A program made the position numbers and the translations under genes. From Ruminococcus sp. (GTDB taxonomy: Bacteria; Bacillota; Clostridia; Oscillospirales; Ruminococcaceae), in assembly GCA_017529875.1 (NCBI GenBank), contig JAFXNC010000034.1, positions 62,001 through 126,000 of the forward strand: 64,000 nt of DNA. Reading direction: 5' to 3'. Under the pieces are notes generated by a model that ran no database searches, was not told where the DNA came from, and saw only the letters and a program-made list of their open reading frames with translations. Each line of letters begins with the position of its first letter. Position 1 is the first letter of the stretch. Of this stretch, positions 1 to 6,911 are shown piece after piece.

Positions 1-1350
1 GGTCTGCTAACGCTGATGGTCATGTGCGGTCTGCTCATACCCGTATCTGACGGCAGCAAGGTCTGCGTATATAAGAATATTCTTGTGGATATAGGCGACC
101 AGCAGTCGATCGAGCAGAGCCTTTCCACCTTCTCCGCCCACATGAACAACGTCATCGAGATACTCGGCACAGCCGATTACAGCAGCCTTGTACTGCTGGA
201 CGAGCTCGGCTCCGGCACCGATCCTATCGAGGGTGCCGCTCTTGCTGTGTCTATAATCGAAAGGCTCAGGGAGCAGGGCGCATCTATCGTAACTACCACC
301 CACTATCAGGAGCTGAAAATGTTTGCCCTCGACACAGCCGGAGTAGAAAACGCCTCCTGCGAATTCGACGTGGAGACTATGCAGCCCACATTCCGGCTCA
401 TTATCGGCGCACCCGGCAAGTCAAACGCCTTTGCAGTTTCCCGCAGGCTCGGCGTCCCCGAGGATATCATTAAGCACGCCAAGTCCCTCGTTTCGGATGA
501 GAACCGGAAATTCGAGAGGATCATCGACAGCCTCGAGAAGATACGTACTCAGCTTGAAGCAGAAAAGGAATCCGCCGAGAAGGACAAACGTGAGGCTGAG
601 AGCATCAGGAAAGAGCTTGAAGCTGAGCGGGAGAAGTTCTACAACGAGAAAGAGGATGAGCTGGAGCGGGCAAGAAATAAGGCCTCCGATATCGTAAACA
701 GAGTACAGAAACAGTCCCAGGCGCTGGTCGAGGAGCTGGAAAAGCTCCGCAAGGAAAAGGACGCAGCTGATTTCTCGGACAGAGCCTTGCAGGCGCGGCG
801 CGACCAGCGTAGCACCATGAACAAGCTTTACCTCGAGGCCAATCCTGTTTCAGACAGCCGCAACGACGACTATGTTCTGCCTCGCCCGCTCAAAAAGGGC
901 GACAAGGTCAAGATCCCCGACAGCGGCCGGACAGGCATACTGGTCTCAGAGCCGGACAGCAAGGGTATGTGCTTTGTTCAGATCGGCATGATGAAGACCA
1001 AGCTCGATTCTTCCAAGCTGCGTCTCGTCGAGAACGAAAAGCCGCAGCAGAAGAAGAAGGGCTCCGGCGTATCCACTAAGGGCGTCGAGAGCCGCATGAC
1101 CCGGAAAGTCCAGTCGGAGCTGGACATCAGAGGCTATACAGCCGATGAAGGCATTTATGAGGTGGATAACTTCCTTGACGCCGCTGTGATGTCCGGGATA
1201 ACCCTTGTTACTATCATCCACGGCAAGGGCACAGGCGTACTGAAAAATGCCATCAGGGATCATCTCAAACGTCACCCGCAGGTCAAGTCCTCACGCCGGG
1301 GACTTTACGGCGAGGGCGAAGACGGCGTAACGGTAGTCGAGCTGAAATAA
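1..1350 (+). CDS. mutS2: Endonuclease MutS2, C-terminal part (5' end outside window)
   Basis: This is the C-terminal 449 residues of MutS2, a MutS-family ATPase with a C-terminal Smr nuclease domain that acts on branched DNA and, in some Firmicutes, on collided ribosomes. The frame is open from base 1, so the N-terminus and Walker A lie outside the window. Visible are the Walker B motif LVLLDELGSGTDP, the following TTTHYQELK switch region, a long Glu/Lys-rich coiled coil (about 170-260 of the fragment), a KOW-like basic segment, and the Smr domain with LDIRG and HGKGTG near the C-terminus. cdd follows after 12 bp, so the genes are probably cotranscribed. Confidence 0.95.
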   Translation, partial: GLLTLMVMCGLLIPVSDGSKVCVYKNILVDIGDQQSIEQSLSTFSAHMNNVIEILGTADYSSLVLLDELGSGTDPIEGAALAVSIIERLREQGASIVTTTHYQELKMFALDTAGVENASCEFDVETMQPTFRLIIGAPGKSNAFAVSRRLGVPEDIIKHAKSLVSDENRKFERIIDSLEKIRTQLEAEKESAEKDKREAESIRKELEAEREKFYNEKEDELERARNKASDIVNRVQKQSQALVEELEKLRKEKDAADFSDRALQARRDQRSTMNKLYLEANPVSDSRNDDYVLPRPLKKGDKVKIPDSGRTGILVSEPDSKGMCFVQIGMMKTKLDSSKLRLVENEKPQQKKKGSGVSTKGVESRMTRKVQSELDIRGYTADEGIYEVDNFLDAAVMSGITLVTIIHGKGTGVLKNAIRDHLKRHPQVKSSRRGLYGEGEDGVTVVELK

Positions 1351-1362
1351 CGGAGGCAGGCC

Positions 1363-1743
1363 ATGACGGATAAAGAACTGTTTCAAGCCGCTGTTGAAGC
1401 TGCATCAAATTCTTACAGCAAGTATTCATCCTTCCGAGTGGGAGCGGCACTTCTCTGCGATGACGGCAGGGTATTCACAGGCTGCAATATTGAGAACGCC
1501 TCCTACTCCCTGACCAACTGCGCCGAGAGGACAGCTGTTTTCAAGGCTGTTTCCGATGGCTGCAATAGCTTTACTGCCATAGCCGTAGCTGGCAGCGCAG
1601 ACGGTGATTATTCCGCGCCCTGTATACCCTGCGGCGCCTGCTTGCAGGTGCTCAGCGAATTCTGCGGCGACGGATTCAGCATAATACTTGCCGACGGCAG
1701 CTATACGCTGTATGATTTCCTGCCCCGCAGATTCACTTTATGA
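1363..1743 (+). CDS. cdd: Cytidine deaminase
   Basis: A 126-residue homotetrameric-type cytidine deaminase, which hydrolyses cytidine or deoxycytidine to uridine in pyrimidine salvage. The zinc site and catalytic glutamate are clear: CAERTAVFKAV supplies the first Cys and the proton-shuttling Glu, and PCGAC supplies the other two Cys ligands. Its length matches the short bacterial class. A CGGAGG ribosome site precedes the ATG by 7 nt. It lies between mutS2 and ligA; the ligA ribosome site begins just after the cdd stop codon. Confidence 0.95.
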   Translation: MTDKELFQAAVEAASNSYSKYSSFRVGAALLCDDGRVFTGCNIENASYSLTNCAERTAVFKAVSDGCNSFTAIAVAGSADGDYSAPCIPCGACLQVLSEFCGDGFSIILADGSYTLYDFLPRRFTL

Positions 1744-1763
1744 ACGATTTTGGAGGAACTGAA

Positions 1764-3731
1764 ATGGATAACAAAGACGTCGTCCTGCGAATGAAGGAGC
1801 TCAACGAGCAGCTCTCCAAAGCTTCGGACGCTTACTATAATACATCAAAGACCATAATGTCCGATGCCGAGTATGACAGGCTTTACAATGAGCTTGAATC
1901 CCTCGAAAAGGAGTCGGGCATCATACTCAACGGCAGCATGACCCAGCGGGTCGGCTTTGAGGTCACATCCTATCTGCCGAAGGTGGAGCATCCGAGGAGG
2001 ATGCTTTCCCTTGACAAGACCAAAGACCGCGAACAGCTGAAAAGCTGGCTCGGGGATAAAACAGGCTTTTTAAGCTGGAAGCTTGACGGCCTGACTATCT
2101 GCCTGTATTACGAGGAGGGAAGCCTTGTTCAGGCTGTCTCAAGAGGCAACGGCGAAGTCGGCGAGGACATGACTGCCAACGCAAAGCACATCAAAGGCAT
2201 ACCGCTGAGGATACCCTTTAAGGGCAAGCTTGCTCTGCGCGGCGAGGCGCTTATCGGTTATACCGATTTTGAGCGTGTCAATGATAACCTGCCCGAGGGC
2301 GCAGAGCCTTATAAGAACCCCCGAAACCTCGCTTCAGGGACGCTGCGCAGCCTCGATTCGAGGATAGTCGCCGAGCGCTCTGTGAATTTCTTCGCCTTCA
2401 CACTGACCGATGCCGACGGCTATGAGAACAACTCTTTCGCCGAGAGACTTGAATGGCTTGGGTCGCTGGGCTTTCAGACGGTGTTCGGCAAGCTCGTTGA
2501 TAAGGACAGTCTTATTCCGGGAATTGAGTGGTTTGAAAAAGAGATCGTGAACAACGATTTCCCCTCGGACGGTCTTGTGCTGACCTATGACGATGTGGAG
2601 TACGGCCGCAGTCTCGGCGAGACTGTTCATCATCCCCGCAACGGCATGGCCTTTAAATGGGCTGACGAGACCGCCGATACCACTCTCCGCGAGATCATCT
2701 GGTCTCCCAGCAGGACCGGGCTCATCAACCCCATTGCCTCCTTTGATACTGTGGAGCTGGAGGGTACTTCTGTTTCGAGGGCTTCGCTGCACAATATCAG
2801 TATCATGAAAAAGCTCAACCTGACTATGGGTGATACTGTATCGGTCTATAAAGCCAATATGATAATCCCGGTCATCGGCGAGAACAAGACCCCTCACGAC
2901 GAGGATGTTGTTACCCCTGCCCTGATAAAGACCTGTCCTGCCTGCGGCGGGGAGGTCAAAGTGCAGGTCTCCGACGAAGGCGTTGAGACATTGTTCTGTG
3001 TCAACAGTTTCTGCTCTGCAAAGCATCTCGGCAAGTTTGAGCACTTTGTTCAGAGAGATGCCATGAACATCGAAGGCATAGCTGCGTCCACTATCAGCAC
3101 ATTTGTTGAACACGGCTTTCTCAGGGAACTGTCCGATTTCTACCGGCTCAAAGACCATCGGGACGAGATCGTTTCCCTTGAAGGCTTTGGTGAGAGATCC
3201 TTTACTCAGATCGTTGAGGCAGTAGAGGCCTCCCGCAGTACCGAACTGAGCCGTGTGCTGCTGTCACTCGGTATACCCAATATCGGCAGAGCCGCTTCAA
3301 GGCTTATCTGCGCCAAGTACCCCTCGGCAGAGCAGCTTGAAAAGCTCACCTCCGACGAGCTCACCGAGATCGACGGCATCGGCGAGGTGCTTGCTAACGA
3401 TTACACCGAGTATTTCAGCAGGGAAGAAAACCTCAAAGAATACCACGATCTGCTGGCTGAGCTGAGCATCAAGGAAGCCCCGCAGGTCGCCGAATCCTCA
3501 GGCATCAGCGGAAAAACCTTTGTTATCACCGGTGCAGTTCATATTTATAAGAACAGAAATGAGCTCAAAGAAAAGATCGAATCACTGGGCGGCAAGGTTG
3601 CATCTGCCGTGTCCAATAAGACCGATTACCTTATCAACAACGATATCGAGTCCGGCTCCGGCAAGAACAAGAAGGCCAAGGAATTGGGCGTGAAGATCAT
3701 CACCGAGGAAGACTTTGAGGCGCTGATCTGA
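1764..3731 (+). CDS. ligA: NAD-dependent DNA ligase LigA
   Basis: A 655-residue NAD+-dependent DNA ligase that seals nicks during replication and repair. Domains in order: N-terminal Ia region, adenylation domain with the AMP-accepting lysine in KLDG (Lys106), OB fold, a four-Cys zinc finger (CPAC then CVNSFC), helix-hairpin-helix repeats, and a C-terminal BRCT domain starting at ISGKTFVITG. An upstream ATG at 1740 overlaps the cdd stop, but the GGAGGA site at 1752-1757 sits at the right distance for the ATG at 1764, so that start was chosen. The adenylation motif is a Cys-free KLDG with flanks slightly unlike the usual CKxDG; function is still very likely. Confidence 0.95.
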   Translation: MDNKDVVLRMKELNEQLSKASDAYYNTSKTIMSDAEYDRLYNELESLEKESGIILNGSMTQRVGFEVTSYLPKVEHPRRMLSLDKTKDREQLKSWLGDKTGFLSWKLDGLTICLYYEEGSLVQAVSRGNGEVGEDMTANAKHIKGIPLRIPFKGKLALRGEALIGYTDFERVNDNLPEGAEPYKNPRNLASGTLRSLDSRIVAERSVNFFAFTLTDADGYENNSFAERLEWLGSLGFQTVFGKLVDKDSLIPGIEWFEKEIVNNDFPSDGLVLTYDDVEYGRSLGETVHHPRNGMAFKWADETADTTLREIIWSPSRTGLINPIASFDTVELEGTSVSRASLHNISIMKKLNLTMGDTVSVYKANMIIPVIGENKTPHDEDVVTPALIKTCPACGGEVKVQVSDEGVETLFCVNSFCSAKHLGKFEHFVQRDAMNIEGIAASTISTFVEHGFLRELSDFYRLKDHRDEIVSLEGFGERSFTQIVEAVEASRSTELSRVLLSLGIPNIGRAASRLICAKYPSAEQLEKLTSDELTEIDGIGEVLANDYTEYFSREENLKEYHDLLAELSIKEAPQVAESSGISGKTFVITGAVHIYKNRNELKEKIESLGGKVASAVSNKTDYLINNDIESGSGKNKKAKELGVKIITEEDFEALI

Positions 3732-3751
3732 TATCTCAAGGCAAATAAAAT

Positions 3752-3778
3752 AGCCGCTCCGGTCAGTCCGGAGCGGCT
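3752..3778. terminator. Bidirectional terminator between ligA and the barstar-like gene
   Basis: An 11-bp GC-rich perfect stem (AGCCGCTCCGG / CCGGAGCGGCT) lies between the convergent ligA and barstar-like genes. On the minus strand it is followed by a T-rich run; on the plus strand the tail is weaker. Confidence 0.8.
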
Positions 3779-3789
3779 GATATGCTGTT

Positions 3790-4044
3790 TTACATTTTTG
3801 TGAGCCGGATATTCTGCTTGGCGTCGCTGGCGTCTGTGAAGATCTTCATGACGCTTGAAACAAGGCTCTTGTCTTTGGCTTCGTCAAGATCTGAAACGAT
3901 CAGCTCGATCTCCTCGTCGGTGGAAAGCAGGTAGTCTGCCAGATCTGTGAGGCTGCTTATCCTATCGCCGGGGAGCGCCTCGTCGATGTATGCCAGAAAA
4001 TCCGCCTCGTTATCCAGTTTGATGTCATCTATCAGTACTAACAT
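3790..4044 (-). CDS. Small barstar-like acidic protein
   Basis: An 84-residue acidic protein. Its pattern (short beta strand LVLIDDIKL, helix DFLAYIDEAL, the segment SSLTDLADYLLS, strand EIELIVSDL, long helix, final strand) resembles the barstar family of ribonuclease inhibitors, where the middle segment normally reads GxNLDALxDxL. Here the Gly-Arg-Asn part is lost, so this is a divergent member at best. No barnase-like ribonuclease lies nearby. It is 18 bp downstream of the IIA-like gene, likely in one transcript ending at the terminator beside ligA. An AAGGAA ribosome site precedes the ATG. The family call is from the residue pattern only. Confidence 0.5.
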   Translation of the reverse strand: MLVLIDDIKLDNEADFLAYIDEALPGDRISSLTDLADYLLSTDEEIELIVSDLDEAKDKSLVSSVMKIFTDASDAKQNIRLTKM

Positions 4045-4062
4045 TTACTATTTCCTTCCTAA

Positions 4063-4521
4063 TCAAAGCTCGTAAACTATGACACCGTCGGTGGTGGACT
4101 TGGCTTTGCCGACCGCGATCTTGTAATTCTTCATTATATCGGTATTGGTGACTATGACCGCTGCCTCCGCGTTTTCCTTGGTGCAGAGGACTTCGCCGGC
4201 TTCAATGTGCTGACCGATCTCGACATAGGGGGCGATGGTCTCGTTTCTGTCCTTGGCGGTAATACACAGCATCAGTGATACGCCGTCCTCGCACTGTATA
4301 GCAAAGGTGTGCCCGTTGTCAGAGATATCCTCTACAACTCCCGATGACGGTGCTACTATCTCAGGGTCGGAACAGGCAACACAGAATCCTTCGCCCAGCA
4401 CCTGTGAAGATATAGCAGTATTTGATACTCTGGATATATCCATTATCTCACCGGTACAGCAGGTCCTGATTATGCGCTTTTTGCTGTTCTCTTTGTTAGT
4501 TTTATTTCTGAACAATGTCAC
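4063..4521 (-). CDS. PTS glucose IIA-like protein lacking the phosphorylated histidine
   Basis: About 152 residues. From residue 45 it follows the EIIA-Glc/Crr fold: an IVAPSSGVVEDI strand, GHTFAIQCEDGV, and a C-terminal half with GQHIEAGEVL. In true IIA-Glc two histidines 15 residues apart form the active site, the second being phosphorylated. Here the first is present (His71) but the position 15 residues later is Cys86 (in LMLCI), so phosphotransfer by the known route looks impossible. A GAGGTG site favours the GTG at 4521 over a GTG three codons upstream (4530). No PTS permease, HPr or enzyme I lies in the window. A regulatory or structural role is inference. Confidence 0.75.
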   Translation of the reverse strand: MTLFRNKTNKENSKKRIIRTCCTGEIMDISRVSNTAISSQVLGEGFCVACSDPEIVAPSSGVVEDISDNGHTFAIQCEDGVSLMLCITAKDRNETIAPYVEIGQHIEAGEVLCTKENAEAAVIVTNTDIMKNYKIAVGKAKSTTDGVIVYEL

Positions 4522-4636
4522 AATTAACACCTCGCAGTATTTTCCTACATACTATTTTAACAAATTATATTCTATTTTGCAATAGAGTTTCTCGATATTT
4601 TAAATTTTTGTGGAGAATTTGTATATAATCACAGTT

Positions 4637-4670
4637 AATCGTTTTACATCAAACGATTGATTTGTATAAT
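4637..4670 (+). promoter_or_regulatory. pflA promoter with overlapping operator-like dyad
   Basis: A perfect 8-bp inverted repeat, AATCGTTT and AAACGATT with a 6-bp spacer (4637-4658), ends just before a TATAAT -10 box (4665-4670). A second overlapping dyad, ATCAA-N4-TTGAT (4648-4661), is also present. Both cover the -35/-10 region of the pflA promoter, as expected for a repressor site. The regulator is not known. Confidence 0.5.
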
Positions 4671-4776
4671 ATCACAGGGTGTACGATGAGGTATGGAAAT
4701 ATTTGACTTTTGTTCGCGGATTGATGCGTGTTTACAATTTATGGTATAAGGATAATAACATATCGGAGGTGTGCAA

Positions 4777-5550
4777 TTGACAGGCCATATTCATTCTACC
4801 GACAGTTTCGGAACGGTGGACGGCCCCGGAGTAAGGTTCGTGATCTTCTTTCAGGGCTGCCCCATGCGGTGTCTTTACTGTCATAATCCCGATACCTGGG
4901 AACCGGGGCAGGGCGGTGAGAAGACTGTTGAGGAACTCCTTGCCGAATACGATTCCTGCAAGGAGTTTTACAAAAACGGCGGCATCACAGTCACCGGAGG
5001 CGAACCTCTGCTGCAGATCGACTTCCTGACCGAGCTGCTGCGTGAGGCGAAAGGGCGGGGCATCCACACCTGCATAGACACCTCCGGGATAGTTTTCGAC
5101 CCGGACAATCCGGCTTTGCTGGCGAAGTTTGAGCTCCTGATGAAATACACCGACCTGATAATGCTCGACATCAAGCACATCGACGATGCAGAGCACAAGA
5201 AACTTACAGGACATTCAAACCGCAGCATACTCGTCTTTGCCCGATGGCTTTGCGAAAAAGAGACCCCCGTGTGGATAAGGCACGTTCTTGTACCGGGGAT
5301 CACGGACAACGACGAATATCTCTGTCGGCTTGGATATTTCCTCGGAGAGCTCAGAAACATGAAGGCGCTGGATATCCTGCCATACCACGACATGGGCAAA
5401 GCAAAATACAAGCGCCTTGGCATAGATTATCCTCTCGAAAATACGCCTCCCTCTGACAAGCAGGCTGCGCTGCGTGCCCGGGAGGTCATCATGAGAGGCA
5501 TCAAAGAAAGATTAAGAGAACAGCAAGGAGGTAAGAAAAATGTCATATAA
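4777..5550 (+). CDS. pflA: Pyruvate formate-lyase activating enzyme
   Basis: A 257-residue radical-SAM enzyme that uses S-adenosylmethionine and a 4Fe-4S cluster to create the glycyl radical on pyruvate formate-lyase during anaerobic growth. The cluster motif CxxxCxxC is at Cys28, Cys32 and Cys35, in the family context FQGCPMRCLYCHNPDTW, followed by TGGEPLLQ. GGAGGT at 4765-4770 abuts a GTG at 4771 and is 6 nt before the TTG at 4777; the TTG start also gives the family-typical N-terminus MTGHIHSTDSFGTVDGPG. The lyase gene pflB is not adjacent, which is unusual. A small membrane protein gene overlaps its 3' end. Confidence 0.92.
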   Translation: MTGHIHSTDSFGTVDGPGVRFVIFFQGCPMRCLYCHNPDTWEPGQGGEKTVEELLAEYDSCKEFYKNGGITVTGGEPLLQIDFLTELLREAKGRGIHTCIDTSGIVFDPDNPALLAKFELLMKYTDLIMLDIKHIDDAEHKKLTGHSNRSILVFARWLCEKETPVWIRHVLVPGITDNDEYLCRLGYFLGELRNMKALDILPYHDMGKAKYKRLGIDYPLENTPPSDKQAALRAREVIMRGIKERLREQQGGKKNVI

Positions 5551-5689
5551 CGCGATGGTCATACTCGGTGCGCTGGTGGCAGTCTCAGGACTTTACTTTG
5601 TGATACGCAAGAAGGAAATGCGCCTTTCCGGCGTAGGACTTCTGGTAGGCGGACTGCTGTGCGCTTTATGGGGCATATTTGCAAGATAA
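5540..5689 (+). CDS. Small two-helix membrane protein (49 aa)
   Basis: A 49-residue ORF starting at ATG 5540 with a full AAGGAGGT site at 5525-5532. It overlaps the pflA stop by 11 nt in another frame, so translation is probably coupled. It encodes two hydrophobic stretches (about residues 5-21 and 31-46) joined by a basic loop, RKKEMR. It ends right before a strong terminator. I do not recognise the family. The ribosome site and the hydrophobic pattern make it a likely real gene of unknown function. Confidence 0.7.
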   Translation: MSYNAMVILGALVAVSGLYFVIRKKEMRLSGVGLLVGGLLCALWGIFAR

Positions 5690-5690
5690 A

Positions 5691-5729
5691 ATACAGCGTT
5701 TGTACAGTCCTTCCGTACAAACGCTGTAT
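5691..5729. terminator. Bidirectional terminator between the pflA unit and punA
   Basis: A perfect 15-bp stem (ATACAGCGTTTGTAC and its complement) with a 9-nt loop lies between the plus-strand pflA unit and the end of the minus-strand punA. Flanks are A-rich on the left and moderately T-rich on the right, fitting use from both sides. Confidence 0.8.
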
Positions 5730-5734
5730 CATTG

Positions 5735-6715
5735 TTACAGACTTCCGAACTTTTCGATGGCGCCTGACACCAGTGCTCTGAACTTGGGCGCTGCCTTGTC
5801 GGCGGATTCCTGGACTTCGGCATGGGAGAGGGGAGTGTCGGTCATGCCGCAGGCAAGATTTGAGATGCAGGAGATACCGCAGACCCTCATGCCGGCATGG
5901 TTGGCAGCTATTGCCTCCACCACGGTGGACATACCGACTGCATCCGCCCCGAAACCCCTGAGCATCCTGATCTCGGCAGGCGTCTCGAAGGAAGGTCCCG
6001 AAAGCTGCAAGTAAACACCCTGCTGCAACGTGATGCCAAGCTCTTTTGCGGTGGTGCTTATTGCCTCGCAGAGGACAGGGTCATAGACCTTGCTCATGTC
6101 CGGGAAACGTGTTCCAAGCTCCTCAAGGTTCTTGCCCGTCAGAGGATTGGGGGCAAAGGTGGAGATGTGATCCCTGATAAGCATGAAATCGCCCGCTGAA
6201 AAGCCTGTGTTTATACCTCCGGCGGCATTGGTGAGCAGCAGTATCTCAGCGCCCAGCATGGACATAAGCCTTGTGGGCAGAACAACGTCATGGATATCAT
6301 AGCCCTCGTAGAAATGTACTCTGCCCTGCATGACAACCACAGGTACGCCCCCCACATATCCGAAAACGAATCTGCCCTTGTGTCCGAGGACAGTTGAGCG
6401 GGGAAATCCCTTGATCTCCGAGTAGTCGATGGTCTCGGCGATATCCACCTCAGTCTCGGCATACTCTCCGAGGCCGGAGCCCAGCACGAGAGCCACCTTT
6501 GGCTGGAAGTCGGTCTTCTCCCGGATGCTTTTATAGCAGTCGAGCAGTTTCTCATAATACTTGCAGGAGGGCTTGTCTCCCACAGTCCCGCGCAGAACAG
6601 GCGGGATATAAGGCTGTTCTGCGTATTCGGGACCCAGCAGCATCTCCGGCGGGCCGTAGAGATCCACTATTTCTTCATCGGGTCTGAACTGTTTATTGTT
6701 GTTAAAGATCTTCAT
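5735..6715 (-). CDS. punA: Purine nucleoside phosphorylase with N-terminal extension
   Basis: A 326-residue trimeric-type purine nucleoside phosphorylase, which splits (deoxy)guanosine and inosine with phosphate in purine salvage. Recognisable motifs are LVLGSGLGEYAE (phosphate loop, residues 77-87), MQGRVHFYEGY, LLTNAAGGIN and the purine-site region ending in GMSTVVEAIAANH. The ATG at 6715 has a GGGAG site 8 nt upstream; an in-frame upstream start at 6742 does not. The enzyme core starts near residue 50, so there is about 50 residues of extra N-terminus containing VDLYGPPEM and IPPVLRG, of unknown role. The usual family length is about 270. Confidence 0.9.
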   Translation of the reverse strand: MKIFNNNKQFRPDEEIVDLYGPPEMLLGPEYAEQPYIPPVLRGTVGDKPSCKYYEKLLDCYKSIREKTDFQPKVALVLGSGLGEYAETEVDIAETIDYSEIKGFPRSTVLGHKGRFVFGYVGGVPVVVMQGRVHFYEGYDIHDVVLPTRLMSMLGAEILLLTNAAGGINTGFSAGDFMLIRDHISTFAPNPLTGKNLEELGTRFPDMSKVYDPVLCEAISTTAKELGITLQQGVYLQLSGPSFETPAEIRMLRGFGADAVGMSTVVEAIAANHAGMRVCGISCISNLACGMTDTPLSHAEVQESADKAAPKFRALVSGAIEKFGSL

Positions 6716-6763
6716 TCTGATACTCCCTTCATAAATATCCATAGGTCTATTTTACACCATTGA

Positions 6764-6797
6764 GAGCTGATAAATCTACAATATCAGCTCTTTTTTT
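6764..6797 (+). terminator. Terminator-like hairpin facing away from both flanking genes
   Basis: A perfect 9-bp stem (GAGCTGATA / TATCAGCTC) followed by seven T on the plus strand lies in the 196-bp gap between two minus-strand genes. As a terminator it would stop only plus-strand (antisense) transcripts. On the minus strand it sits in the likely punA promoter region and could act as a regulatory dyad instead. Confidence 0.45.
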
Positions 6798-6911
6798 CGG
6801 ATCATCTGGATTTTTCGTATAATTGTACAAACTCGTGCTCCGGTATTTGTGGATAAAAACAACGAACGGCGACCTGTGCCGCCGTCCGCGATGATGGAGT
6901 TATATGAAAGA

